From: a virus
Length of the DNA stretch: 64,000 nt
Reading direction: 5' to 3' (one strand)
Virus record (IMG/VR): IMGVR_UViG_3300040771_000271
Span: 62,001-126,000 of that record
Part shown: in pieces, positions 28,376-36,968 of the stretch
Numbering within the stretch: the first letter of the stretch is position 1
Layout: each line of letters begins with the position of its first letter
Notes under the pieces: model-generated
Seen by the model: only the letters and a program-made list of their open reading frames with translations
Database searches by the model: none
What the model was told of the DNA's origin: nothing
Position numbers and translations under genes: made by a program

Positions 28376-28592
28376 ATATTTCGAGCAGTTCTTCCGTTGT
28401 TTTACATGTAGGTATTAAGTCTCGCGTCCTGTATTTTCCATCCGAATATGTTAAAGTATTTTCCGCAACAAAAACTGAAAAAGAAACTGCAAATTCCCTA
28501 ACTATAAGAGAAGCAATAGTAACATCTGTTTCTGTATTATCATCTGATAAATGTCCTAATAAACAATGTCTTAATTTGTCTTCTAATTTCAT
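28359..28592 (-). CDS. small hypothetical protein
   Basis: 77 aa, mixed alpha/beta, no recognised motif. ATGA-type overlap with the upstream gene. Confidence 0.5.
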   Translation of the reverse strand: MKLEDKLRHCLLGHLSDDNTETDVTIASLIVREFAVSFSVFVAENTLTYSDGKYRTRDLIPTCKTTEELLEIYEDGI

Positions 28593-28810
28593 AATTTTTT
28601 TATTTTAATTTGATGATTAAAACTGTTTCCATTACCACTAGCCATCAAAGAATAATTTTCTTCAAAGGCATTTGTAACTTCACAATAACCTCCGTCTTGT
28701 AAAGTGATTTCTACTAATTCTTCCATTTGATTTTCTAACCAATCATTTAAAGTGAAAGTATTATCATGATGATATTCTTTTGTCTCCCAATAAAAAGTAC
28801 CTGTTTTCAT
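28589..28810 (-). CDS. small hypothetical protein
   Basis: 73 aa, acidic, not recognised. Overlaps the next gene by 4 bases. Confidence 0.5.
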   Translation of the reverse strand: MKTGTFYWETKEYHHDNTFTLNDWLENQMEELVEITLQDGGYCEVTNAFEENYSLMASGNGNSFNHQIKIKKL

Positions 28811-28813
28811 AAA

Positions 28814-28912
28814 TTATACTAATGTTGTTGCGCCAAAAATTACTAAACAAATAAAGAATATAATAATCCATATTGGCAATCCTTTATTACCCTCTTCTCC
28901 TACGTATGGCAT
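28814..28912 (-). CDS. single-pass membrane microprotein
   Basis: 32 aa: a polar start (MPYVGEEGNKG) followed by one transmembrane helix (LPIWIIIFFICLVIFGATTLV). First frame after the promoter at 28943 and 3 bases before the next gene. Composition strongly supports translation; function unknown. Confidence 0.55.
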   Translation of the reverse strand: MPYVGEEGNKGLPIWIIIFFICLVIFGATTLV

Positions 28913-28942
28913 AATTAAATCTCTTTTATATTAATAACTTTA

Positions 28943-28973
28943 CAAATATAACGCTTTCTAACTTCTTGTGCAA
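28943..28973 (-). promoter_or_regulatory. Bacteroidota-type promoter
   Basis: Minus strand TTG (28973-28971), 20 bases, TATATTTG (28950-28943). Feeds the leftward small-gene operon starting at 28912. Confidence 0.85.
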
Positions 28974-29047
28974 GTAAATCTGAATATTTTTTTATTTCTA
29001 ACTTTTTTTCTCGGCAAAGTAAAAAATACTTCTGTTTAAAATCCTTA

Positions 29048-30052
29048 CTATACATTATCAATAGGTATTGGGTTATTTTTTAACCAAGTCTCAAAATGCA
29101 ATCTATTAAAATCATTATTTGATTTTATAAACTGATTGTACTCACTTGGGAGGAGTTGTAAATTTGTATAATGATTTAACTTATAAATATCGTTTTCAGT
29201 TTTTGCTGAGCATAGGGGAATTATATGGTCTACATCTATACCCTTAGAATTTATTAAAAATCCATAATTATTATCTTCTAAGTGTAATTTTAAATTTTCC
29301 CAAGATGTCCCTAAAATCTCTGAAGTCTTAGACGATTTTTTATATCCCTTTGCTTTTATAAAACCTTTAACTCTTCTTCTAACATTATTACATAGATTAT
29401 CTAATTCTTTTGGTATTTTTCTTAACTTTTTAGATATTACTTCGTTACCACATTTAGGGCAACCACAATAATAATGGACATTAACTATTTGACTAAATTT
29501 TCCGTGTATTGGGCATATAATACTAATAATATCATCTGTTTTAGAGTCTTCCTCTATTTCATAAGTGTAAAAATCCCCATGTTTTTTAGTAAATAGATTT
29601 AAAATATGTACTTTACCAACTCTTCTACTTTTTCCTGCCTTTATTTTGCCACAATTAACACACCCACCTCCTTGTAGGTGTGTATTAACCAATTGTAAAA
29701 ATTCTCCATGTATAGGACATATAATTGTGATTTTATCGGAGTAATTTTTATATATGGTTTTATCATAGTTATAAAAATTATCATGTATTTTATGAGCTCT
29801 TTCTACTAAAAGCTCTTGTGTAAGAGTTAACCTATTCTCTATACAAGATTTTTTTCCACATTCCCAGCAACCTCTTCCTAATTTACAATGCTTTTGATAT
29901 TTTTGTTTAAATACTCCATGCTCTTTGCAGATTATTTTTAAAGGGATAGTATAATTAATATATTCAAGTAAGCTATAATCATATTTATTTCCGTGTATAG
30001 CCTTGGATTCCTCTATAGCTATCTTTGTATTAATAATCCGACTACTTCCCAT
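29048..30052 (-). CDS. HNH endonuclease with zinc-finger repeats
   Basis: 334 aa. Three copies of a Cys/His unit (CxxHGxFxQxxxxH then GCxxC) occupy residues about 35-210 and are likely zinc-bound DNA-binding modules. The C-terminal part has an HNH nuclease core: GIDVDHIIPL near residue 268 with HYTNLQLLPSEYNQF downstream. Layout and insertion between operons indicate a homing endonuclease. Its start overlaps the end of the ribbon-helix-helix gene, so the two are probably co-translated. Confidence 0.85.
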   Translation of the reverse strand: MGSSRIINTKIAIEESKAIHGNKYDYSLLEYINYTIPLKIICKEHGVFKQKYQKHCKLGRGCWECGKKSCIENRLTLTQELLVERAHKIHDNFYNYDKTIYKNYSDKITIICPIHGEFLQLVNTHLQGGGCVNCGKIKAGKSRRVGKVHILNLFTKKHGDFYTYEIEEDSKTDDIISIICPIHGKFSQIVNVHYYCGCPKCGNEVISKKLRKIPKELDNLCNNVRRRVKGFIKAKGYKKSSKTSEILGTSWENLKLHLEDNNYGFLINSKGIDVDHIIPLCSAKTENDIYKLNHYTNLQLLPSEYNQFIKSNNDFNRLHFETWLKNNPIPIDNV

Positions 30053-30179
30053 CTCTAACAGCTTTTTTAATTAGCATTCTAACTTGACCTGAAATAGAAA
30101 TAGCATTTGAATCTGCTAATTCTTTTAACTGATTTAATAATTCTTCATCAATTCTAATTTGTAATAATTCTTTTTTCAT
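30042..30179 (-). CDS. ribbon-helix-helix (Arc/CopG-like) DNA-binding protein
   Basis: 45 aa: LLQIRIDEELLNQLKELA (strand, then helix 1) and ISISGQVRMLIKKAV (helix 2), the complete ribbon-helix-helix fold, which works as a dimer on DNA. It precedes and overlaps the HNH endonuclease gene by 11 bases, so it may repress or guide that gene. Homology is convincing from pattern; the regulatory target is inference. Confidence 0.75.
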   Translation of the reverse strand: MKKELLQIRIDEELLNQLKELADSNAISISGQVRMLIKKAVRDGK

Positions 30180-30235
30180 TGTAATTAATTTTTAATATGT
30201 TTGTAATTACAATATACCAAATACCGTGCCAAAAT

Positions 30236-31147
30236 TTAATCCAATTCTAAAGGAGACAACATGCCTTTTCTTATAAAGCTTGTACCTGTTTTTGAATAAC
30301 CCCTTATGTCTTTTTGCATATACTTATTATTTGATATTAACTCACAAATTAAATTATCTGCATCTTCTAAGGAAAATCCGTAATAGGAACAAAAACCTCC
30401 AAAAATAGTTGCTATACTTCTTATTTTTGGATGTGCCCCGTCATCAATTCTGTCAACTAAGTATGTTATTTTATTTATTATTCTTTGTTTTACTTCATCA
30501 TCAATAGTGTTGGGAATTTCAAATTCTCCATGATAATTTTGAAAAGCATTTATTTTACCTCCTCGTCGAGTCCAAACTTCTGCATCCTCTCTAATCAATA
30601 TCTCTTTATCGTAAGACAAGAATAAAGGTAAACAACAGTTGAAATTAGCTGGGTCAAAACCCTCATATTGAGATAGATAGTAAGCCAAACCACAATAATA
30701 TTCTTTATAATTATCAATTGAAGTAGGTTTTTCTATACGAATTAAAAGTTTTAATCCTCTACCTGAAGGTGAAATCCAAGCAGCTATAACACATTTTAAA
30801 TTATTAAAGAGCCTTTCTTTCAATTCTTTTGCGTGGTCAATTTTATCAAACTCACAAATCATTACGGGATTAAAATCAACAACATTTGAATACGCTCTAC
30901 CTAAACCATCTAATTTAACAGACGGAACAAAAGAATATAGATTATTTTGCTTTAGAGAATCCTTAAGCTTTAAATCATTGTTTTTAGCTGCTTCTTTAAT
31001 CTCTTCAATAACTTTTACCGTAGATTCTTTTGGCTCTCTATGAACGTCTAAAAATTGCCTTAAAGTTAATTCTCCAAGAGGAGTAGCATCCCAAATTCGG
31101 GCAGGAAAAAACTGAAAAGACACTGAGTCAATAAAACTAACGCTCAT
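30236..31147 (-). CDS. VirE/BT4734-type primase-like protein
   Basis: 303 aa. Contains the AEP-like pattern of the BT4734/VirE N-terminal family: VDFNPVMICEFDKID near residues 88-102 (acidic metal site), CVIAAWISPSGRGLKLLIRIE near 128-148, and a third region near 165-190. It occurs in Bacteroidota mobile elements and phages beside replication genes and fits a primase for the family A polymerase and helicase encoded here. Shorter than a full primase-helicase. Overlaps the next gene by 11 bases. Catalytic role is inference. Confidence 0.7.
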   Translation of the reverse strand: MSVSFIDSVSFQFFPARIWDATPLGELTLRQFLDVHREPKESTVKVIEEIKEAAKNNDLKLKDSLKQNNLYSFVPSVKLDGLGRAYSNVVDFNPVMICEFDKIDHAKELKERLFNNLKCVIAAWISPSGRGLKLLIRIEKPTSIDNYKEYYCGLAYYLSQYEGFDPANFNCCLPLFLSYDKEILIREDAEVWTRRGGKINAFQNYHGEFEIPNTIDDEVKQRIINKITYLVDRIDDGAHPKIRSIATIFGGFCSYYGFSLEDADNLICELISNNKYMQKDIRGYSKTGTSFIRKGMLSPLELD

Positions 31148-31349
31148 GTAATTCCTCTACTATATAATCAACAAAAGTTTCATCTATAACATTTTGCAAA
31201 TCAATATTACTATCTTGAGCACAAATTGAAATAATCTCAATTTCAGCAAATTCCTCTGGGTCTAATTCAGTGGCGGGCATATATTTTCCATGTTCAACAT
31301 AACAAACAGTTAGTGAAACTCCATAAACTTCTATATCTTTAAATAGCAT
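31137..31349 (-). CDS. acidic small protein
   Basis: 70 aa, very acidic, mixed alpha/beta. Overlaps the start of the primase-like gene, suggesting coupling. Not recognised. Confidence 0.55.
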   Translation of the reverse strand: MLFKDIEVYGVSLTVCYVEHGKYMPATELDPEEFAEIEIISICAQDSNIDLQNVIDETFVDYIVEELHER

Positions 31350-31354
31350 AATTT

Positions 31355-31510
31355 TTATCTTTTATAATAATATTTACATTCTTTTTTCTCCTGATCATAA
31401 GGTGTTTCCACAAAATAACTTTGCCACATATCATCTGCAGGCGCAGTAAACCTGTAACACATTTCTTTTAGTGGGCAATTTTTCGGATTACACTTTGTTA
31501 TATCACTCAT
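31355..31510 (-). CDS. small Cys-rich protein
   Basis: 51 aa: TKCNPKNCPLKEMCYRFTAP near the start with three Cys, and a fourth Cys in ECKYYY. Likely a zinc-binding microprotein; the TAP-x-Q-YF layout is familiar from Bacteroidota phages. Overlaps the preceding gene's end by 8 bases. Confidence 0.65.
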   Translation of the reverse strand: MSDITKCNPKNCPLKEMCYRFTAPADDMWQSYFVETPYDQEKKECKYYYKR

Positions 31511-31904
31511 AGTTTAATGTATTTATATTAATTGCTAATCCGTTCTCTATTAATCCGTAAATATCGAAGTGCCATTCTAGTAGTTTATCAACTACTCTAT
31601 ATTCCCACTTATCTAAATCATATTTATTTAAATCTGAATAGTAAAAATCAAAATGACTAATTAATATTTTTCTAGGCACAAACTTTTCTCCATTTACTTC
31701 AATCTCTTTTGTAAGGTCTGAAAGTGGGCGTAGGATTGGTTTAAAGTACTCTAAATCCATAGGTAGTTTATCAGTTATTAAAAGTATTTGCCTCTTTTTT
31801 ATTTCTATTCCTAAAAATACTTCTTCGCCTTGCATATCATCTGTGCAATACCCTTTCAATCCATAAGGCAAATAAGGTGCTAAATGTTTTAATTCTAATT
31901 TCAT
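31503..31904 (-). CDS. conserved phage protein, unknown function
   Basis: 133 aa. Starts MKLELKHLAPYLPYGLK, a pattern I recognise from many Bacteroidota phages and prophages; usual size. Overlaps neighbours on both sides. Function unknown. Confidence 0.65.
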   Translation of the reverse strand: MKLELKHLAPYLPYGLKGYCTDDMQGEEVFLGIEIKKRQILLITDKLPMDLEYFKPILRPLSDLTKEIEVNGEKFVPRKILISHFDFYYSDLNKYDLDKWEYRVVDKLLEWHFDIYGLIENGLAININTLNYE

Positions 31905-32056
31905 AATTTAATTATTAGTCTTTTTCTAGTTTTTGCGCCCTCTTTAGATTTTGCTGAATAAAAAATAAGAAACAGCTTTGGCTCATCTAAATACTGAAAT
32001 CTAGGTTTAAAATAAATCTCTGTAAGCAGTACAAGTAATAATGTTAGTATAATCAT
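31901..32056 (-). CDS. small membrane protein
   Basis: 51 aa. N-terminal hydrophobic helix (IILTLLLVLLTEIYF), then a basic cytoplasmic-type tail. The stop overlaps the next start as ATGA. Confidence 0.55.
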   Translation of the reverse strand: MIILTLLLVLLTEIYFKPRFQYLDEPKLFLIFYSAKSKEGAKTRKRLIIKL

Positions 32057-32403
32057 AATTTATTTAAGTTAAGTAATTTTATTAAATCATATACTTTTTC
32101 TAAATCTTTAAAAGACAAACCTTTTAAACTATTTACAATTAAGTTATTTAGTCCAGGTTTGTTTAAATGTTCATTATAGGCATCTTCAGATTCAAAAGCT
32201 CTCCATTCTGACATAAAATTACCTCCATCACTTTTTCCATCCTCTAATGAAAACTTCTCTCTTTTTCCTACATAATTTTCTGTATCAACTTCAAACCATT
32301 TTCTACCTATCTTGTTTACAAATCCTTTATGTATAGGAGTAGAATATCTAGCACAGTTTCCAATACCTACTATTATTACTTCTTGATTTAATTTTATATT
32401 CAT
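32053..32403 (-). CDS. hypothetical protein
   Basis: 116 aa; the first 80 residues look like a beta barrel (VIIVGIG, IGRKWFEVD), the rest a helix. Not recognised. ATGA overlap with the next gene. Confidence 0.55.
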   Translation of the reverse strand: MNIKLNQEVIIVGIGNCARYSTPIHKGFVNKIGRKWFEVDTENYVGKREKFSLEDGKSDGGNFMSEWRAFESEDAYNEHLNKPGLNNLIVNSLKGLSFKDLEKVYDLIKLLNLNKL

Positions 32404-32654
32404 TTTAATAAATTTGTTAGTTCTTTAATTCTATATCTAAAGTAATTGTCAACTATACTTGTATCTTGTAACAGTAGTCTCTCCTCCTTTAACATTTCTA
32501 ATTTAGCTTCTATATTTTTATTTTTCGCCGAAAACAAAATTAAAAGAGAATTAATATCTTCTTCCATCTGCTCATGCACTAATTCTCTAGTACCATATAA
32601 AGCTACAGTATACCCTCTCTCAAATCTTTATTTAATTTTTTCTATTTCTCCCAT
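32400..32654 (-). pseudogene. helical protein gene interrupted by an early TAA
   Basis: An ATG at 32654 reads 8 codons (MGEIEKIK), then TAA at 32630-32628; the same frame continues for 75 more sense codons (starting RFERGYTVALYG) and ends in an ATGA overlap with the next gene. The downstream part is a coherent charged helical protein and matches operon spacing at both ends, so the gene seems intact apart from this one codon. Reinitiation at the internal ATG of MEEDINSL remains possible. Confidence 0.55.
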
Positions 32655-32911
32655 TATTCATCCTTTAATTCTCTGATAAAACCTTGCCCTACTGGAGTCC
32701 CCAACCATTGTATGACCCCTAAAACTATTTTTTCTTCCCTGTCAGTTAAACTATCTTTTGCTTCCATACAAGTTCCATCTTTTTGCCCAAAAACAATTAA
32801 GTCCGCATCTTCTAAATAGCCCTTATTAAATATTTCTAAAGCTTTAATCTCTGTAGCATAGTACTTATCTTCTTTATTCAGTCTATACTCTTTAAATCCA
32901 CTTGTTTTCAT
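32654..32911 (-). CDS. conserved phage protein
   Basis: 85 aa. Central EDADLIVFGQKDGTCMEAK and C-terminal QWLGTPVGQGFIREL; the latter pattern is familiar from small phage proteins of unknown role. First gene after the promoter at 32931. Confidence 0.6.
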   Translation of the reverse strand: MKTSGFKEYRLNKEDKYYATEIKALEIFNKGYLEDADLIVFGQKDGTCMEAKDSLTDREEKIVLGVIQWLGTPVGQGFIRELKDE

Positions 32912-32930
32912 AGTTTCTAGTTTTATTTTA

Positions 32931-32961
32931 CAAATATATACATTATTTTTTATTCCCGCAA
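32931..32961 (-). promoter_or_regulatory. Bacteroidota-type promoter, copy 1 of a repeated cassette
   Basis: Minus strand TTG (32961-32959), 20 bases, TATATTTG (32938-32931). The -33 region reads CTTGCGGGAATAAAA, and the surrounding roughly 50 bases recur at 37679 and 47719. Confidence 0.9.
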
Positions 32962-32983
32962 GAAAAACTTAATAAAAATAAAA

Positions 32984-33006
32984 AAGAGCCTAATTACTAG
33001 ACTCTT
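32984..33006 (-). terminator. intrinsic terminator after the DNA polymerase gene
   Basis: AAGAGCCTA (32984-32992) pairs with TAGACTCTT (32998-33006), with one G-U type pair, followed on the minus strand by TTTTTTA. It lies 10 bases after the stop of the polymerase gene and just upstream of the next promoter. Confidence 0.85.
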
Positions 33007-33015
33007 TGATATAAA

Positions 33016-34977
33016 TTAATGGACATTTCCATAAGATGTTGCAAACTCAGGTTCAGACTCAAATTTTATAGGTTGATTAAAGATTGCATTTACTTTATCC
33101 ATACTCTCTTTAATAACTCTTCTTGCCCAGTCTTCTTGCCCTTCGTTAATATAAAAAGATAATTCATCATGTATGTTCATTATAGGTTTAACTCCTGCTT
33201 GAATTAAAAACCATAAAAAAGTATCAAACACACAAGCTCCAAAGTTTTGATTTACAGCAGAAAAACGGATATGATCTGAAGTTAGTAGTAACCAAAGTTT
33301 TGTAAAAGGAGAATAAATCCAAGTTCTACCATCAACATCTTTTGTCTTTAAATCATTTGCAAATTTTTTAACACTCCAATTTAATTCCCAATAAGTGCTA
33401 TGTAAAGCTTTTGCATCTTTTTCAGGTATGTCTGCTGACTCTGCAATCTTTTTGTAAGATGCGCCATAAGTCGCTGAATAATTTGTAGTTTTGGCTGAAT
33501 GCCTAACTTTAGACAACCGTTTGAACTGTAACGATAATTCTTCTTCTGAGTACAACTTAAATGACTCAGGTAAATCTGACTGTTTTTTATCTTTAGTTTT
33601 ATACCACTTAAAAAACTCAATTTCATCGTCAGACATGAAACCTCCTAATTTAGCAATACGCAAGTGGGCATCGTATCCTGGAGTATTTAAAGTTTGAACA
33701 TAGTCTGGGTCGTAAGGAAATATACAACATTGCTTAGTTTTATCCTCTAAACTACTCAAATCCGCATTGACAAAAACCTTACCTTTTGGAGCGATTAATA
33801 CAGCCCTAACTAAATCACCATATTGAGAACCATTAGAGGGCAAATTAACTATGGGTTTATTATGTTTTACACGAAAGGTTTTTGCCATACCTGACCAACC
33901 TGCTTTAACATAACCATTAGTATCTACAGTGTCTCTAAATGCCTTTAAATATCCAGCCCTATGTTGAGCAACTGAAAGTCCATCAAGAGCCTCTAATTCA
34001 GGTACAGTTTTAATTAGTAATTTAATACTAGAGCATAACATTTTACTATCATCCCTTAACTGAGGAACTTTACCATTAGCTCCGTCTTTAAACAATTTAG
34101 GTTTCCAACCTTTTGAGAAAAGATAATCTTTCATTTGTTTAGTTGATTGGCAGTTTGGTTCAGACTCTGAAACTACTTCATTAATATCTCCAGAATAATC
34201 TTCAGGCAAGCTTAAATATTTAACCATATTTACCCACTTTTCTCCAACTACTGAAAGTTGACCATTAGCTTTAAATAAAGTTTTTGGTTTTTTTCTTATA
34301 GCTATATTTTTTATTTTAGGAAGTATAGAGTTTAATTCAATCTCTTTTTTACTTATAATATCTTCTAAGAATTCTAAATTTTTCTCACACATTTCTAGGT
34401 CAAGCTTTATCCTATTATTTTCTTGGATGTGTAGAAGTTCCATTTTAAAATTACATCTTGCAATGGGAGAATAAATTTCATCATCCGTTTCATATAACTC
34501 TCTAAGTAGGGTTAACTGTTTATCCCAAAGTATACAGTTTATTTGAACGTCTCTTTCACATCTTTCTTTAGCTTTATCATAGGTAAGATTTTCCCACTCT
34601 TCCTCACTAATTTTAACCTTCTCATACCCAAATTCAACACCATAATCTTCAAGCCCATGCTTCAGTCTATCATTAAATAGATAGTGACTTAAAGCTAATG
34701 AGTCAATAATCTTTGCTCTAAAATTAATATTAGGAAACATTATCTTAAGAGCAGGTAAGTCATAGGCAATAAAAAAATGACCAACAACAGTATTGTTAGG
34801 ATTTTCAAATATCTTAGCAATATCTTCTTCTCTATTTGTAGATTTAATATTCCACTTACCATCAGATTTCCACCCAACAGACATTACATGTAAATCTTCC
34901 TTAGACTTTAACTTATCTAAAAGACCTCTAGTTTCAATATCAATTACAAAAGCTCCATCTAAATTAAACTTACTCAT
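33016..34977 (-). CDS. polA: family A DNA polymerase with 3'-5' exonuclease domain
   Basis: 653 aa. Exonuclease: VIDIETRG (D13, E15), AYDLP (D73), and CERDVQIN (D143). Polymerase: motif A NADLSSLE with D406, motif B K496 through YSATYG, and motif C MNIHDELSF (HDE 603-605). The chain lacks a 5' nuclease, matching the T7-like phage type. Main replicative polymerase; in this layout it has its own terminator and overlaps the membrane-protein gene upstream by 8 bases. The gene symbol denotes family, not orthology to E. coli PolA. Confidence 0.95.
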   Translation of the reverse strand: MSKFNLDGAFVIDIETRGLLDKLKSKEDLHVMSVGWKSDGKWNIKSTNREEDIAKIFENPNNTVVGHFFIAYDLPALKIMFPNINFRAKIIDSLALSHYLFNDRLKHGLEDYGVEFGYEKVKISEEEWENLTYDKAKERCERDVQINCILWDKQLTLLRELYETDDEIYSPIARCNFKMELLHIQENNRIKLDLEMCEKNLEFLEDIISKKEIELNSILPKIKNIAIRKKPKTLFKANGQLSVVGEKWVNMVKYLSLPEDYSGDINEVVSESEPNCQSTKQMKDYLFSKGWKPKLFKDGANGKVPQLRDDSKMLCSSIKLLIKTVPELEALDGLSVAQHRAGYLKAFRDTVDTNGYVKAGWSGMAKTFRVKHNKPIVNLPSNGSQYGDLVRAVLIAPKGKVFVNADLSSLEDKTKQCCIFPYDPDYVQTLNTPGYDAHLRIAKLGGFMSDDEIEFFKWYKTKDKKQSDLPESFKLYSEEELSLQFKRLSKVRHSAKTTNYSATYGASYKKIAESADIPEKDAKALHSTYWELNWSVKKFANDLKTKDVDGRTWIYSPFTKLWLLLTSDHIRFSAVNQNFGACVFDTFLWFLIQAGVKPIMNIHDELSFYINEGQEDWARRVIKESMDKVNAIFNQPIKFESEPEFATSYGNVH

Positions 34978-35302
34978 TTATAAATAATTTATTAAATTCA
35001 GAAACTTCTCTTATATATTTATTACCTGCTTTGTCAGAATAGTTTACCGCTGTAACCCAACCTCTATTTTCAGGGTGCTTAAAAGAACAGTAATAATTAA
35101 AAGTGTAGGTGTTGCCTTTATAAGTGTATCTTTCTGGTTTTTTATTAAAGATATCTGAAAAATACCAAATTACATTTAAAGTACTTAGTATTCCTATACT
35201 CAATCCAATTACATAGTCGTTCAAAGTGAATAAACTAATAATCGAAAATATAAAACCTATAAAAAATAACATTACCTCTGTGTTTGTTGCCTTACTTTTC
35301 AT
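34970..35302 (-). CDS. membrane protein
   Basis: 110 aa with two hydrophobic helices at about 9-24 and 29-48, then a polar domain (RYTYKGNTYTFNYY). Overlaps the polymerase start. Function unknown. Confidence 0.6.
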   Translation of the reverse strand: MKSKATNTEVMLFFIGFIFSIISLFTLNDYVIGLSIGILSTLNVIWYFSDIFNKKPERYTYKGNTYTFNYYCSFKHPENRGWVTAVNYSDKAGNKYIREVSEFNKLFINE

Positions 35303-35438
35303 TTATCAATTTATTTACTGTTAACATATTTCTTTTTATAATCAACTTTGGTGCACAATCACTTATTTCAGAACACTTTTCCAAGTAACAAGTACAGTTA
35401 CCATTTTCGTTTAAGTTACATTCTTTTATCTCTTCCAT
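35292..35438 (-). CDS. small Cys-rich protein
   Basis: 48 aa with Cys at 7, 15, 17, 22 and 28 (CNLNENGNCTCYLEKCSE), a probable metal-binding knuckle. Its last 11 bases overlap the next gene. Confidence 0.6.
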   Translation of the reverse strand: MEEIKECNLNENGNCTCYLEKCSEISDCAPKLIIKRNMLTVNKLINEK

Positions 35439-35462
35439 CTGTTTTTATTTTTTTTGCTGAAA

Positions 35463-36152
35463 TTAAATCCAATTACTTGGCAGTTCTAAATTAAAATCTC
35501 TTTTTATATTTTTTATTGCGCCACAAGAAACAGCTTCAAAAAAGTCTATATGATTTTGACTTGAAGCCCCAACCATGCAATAACTTTTAATCTTAGGTAA
35601 ATTCTTGTAATTTTTCTTAGAGTTTTCTAAATCTTCTTGGAACATCTTTCTATATTTCTCTAAACCTTTTATATTGATAGTCCATACTCCTCTACTTTCA
35701 TCTATAAAAATATCCCACATCCAATCAATAATATTAATATCTTTAGGTTTATCCTTAAGTATATCATACATTAACCAAAAACATCCCCTATCGTCATCTA
35801 GGTATTTAGAATGAGTAATATACCAATAACTAGGTATCACATACTCTGTTAAGTAAAAGGTAAATAACTCTCCGTATAGTTGACGTTTTACATATTCTTC
35901 CTTTGAGCATTCAGTTTCTAAGGTAAATATTTGATGAACTACATCATGAAGCACAAATAGACTTTCTTCCATGTAACGCACATACTCATCTTTGTGATGT
36001 GGTTTATGACTTTTACCAATGTTTGTATAACCTGTCAACCATTTAGGATTCTGTTCTTCTGTAATTTCTATACCTGATTCTAATATAAATTTACCTATAT
36101 TATCCCATTGTATTGTTTTAGGAAGCCACTCTTCTATAAATTTTTCTAACAT
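35463..36152 (-). CDS. conserved hypothetical protein
   Basis: 229 aa, rich in Trp, Tyr, His. The HDVVHQIF segment near residue 69 and the following EY-YG pattern could form a metal site, but no family is recognised. Found in the replication region; function unknown. Confidence 0.55.
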   Translation of the reverse strand: MLEKFIEEWLPKTIQWDNIGKFILESGIEITEEQNPKWLTGYTNIGKSHKPHHKDEYVRYMEESLFVLHDVVHQIFTLETECSKEEYVKRQLYGELFTFYLTEYVIPSYWYITHSKYLDDDRGCFWLMYDILKDKPKDINIIDWMWDIFIDESRGVWTINIKGLEKYRKMFQEDLENSKKNYKNLPKIKSYCMVGASSQNHIDFFEAVSCGAIKNIKRDFNLELPSNWI

Positions 36153-36154
36153 AA

Positions 36155-36619
36155 TTAATTATTTTTATTAAAAGAACATCCCAATCTAAAAAATTTCTCA
36201 TACTCCCATACATAAGGGAATTGTAACTCTTTTAAGAATTTTATAATTTCCTCGTATTTTCCCACTCTTTTAAACTCTCTTTTGTCACTATCGTTTAATA
36301 ACCCCACTTTAAAATAATCTTTATAAACTTCATTAACTAAAAATTTATCTGTGATATACATAGAAACTTTAAAACTATTAAATTTTATACATGCTATTTC
36401 TATATTTGACATACTTTTTACGAAAGCTCCCAACAAATAAAATTCAATTAGTTTAGGGCTTTCTATAGCATTTATAAACTCTTGACAAACATCTTCCCAC
36501 TCTAGCTCATTATTCCTTAAAACTTCTTCATAGTTTAGTTTATATAACGTGTAAGCCATTGCGTTTAATATATCTTTATCTGTTATTTGTATAACATCCT
36601 TAAGAATTATTTGTGTCAT
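36155..36619 (-). CDS. hypothetical protein
   Basis: 154 aa, mostly helical, not recognised. Two bases before the downstream gene and ATGA-type overlap upstream. Confidence 0.55.
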   Translation of the reverse strand: MTQIILKDVIQITDKDILNAMAYTLYKLNYEEVLRNNELEWEDVCQEFINAIESPKLIEFYLLGAFVKSMSNIEIACIKFNSFKVSMYITDKFLVNEVYKDYFKVGLLNDSDKREFKRVGKYEEIIKFLKELQFPYVWEYEKFFRLGCSFNKNN

Positions 36620-36786
36620 TCTTCTACAAGTATTAAATCACTTTCCGCCAAAGGAAATAAACCACCAAAAATCTCTTCTCCTAATAAATCACCAACTTTA
36701 ACACATTGAGAGATACGGTTATAATCTTCAGTTTTAATAAAAAATACTTCTCCTATATTTATAGTTTTAAACCTTACTTCTTTCAT
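36616..36786 (-). CDS. small hypothetical protein
   Basis: 56 aa, starting MKEVRFKTINIGEVFFIKTE, a likely small beta barrel (YNRISQCVKVGDLLG). The stop overlaps the next ATG. Not recognised. Confidence 0.6.
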   Translation of the reverse strand: MKEVRFKTINIGEVFFIKTEDYNRISQCVKVGDLLGEEIFGGLFPLAESDLILVEE

Positions 36787-36788
36787 AG

Positions 36789-36962
36789 TTAAGTCTTTAT
36801 AGTTTTAGATTTACAACACTTTTTACACCTATAAACAAATTTTGTCATATGTGGCATTTTATCACTACTAGTTAAATACACATCTTTTTCTGTAAGCAAT
36901 TCCCAATTATGCTCACATCTGTAAGACTTATTCTCAATCCATTTTTTAATTAATTCCCACAT
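36789..36962 (-). CDS. small Cys/His-rich protein
   Basis: 57 aa. Cys16-His18 then CKKCC near residue 46: a probable zinc-binding fold. Spacing of 2 bases to the next gene supports it. Function unknown. Confidence 0.6.
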   Translation of the reverse strand: MWELIKKWIENKSYRCEHNWELLTEKDVYLTSSDKMPHMTKFVYRCKKCCKSKTIKT

Positions 36963-36968
36963 AATAAT

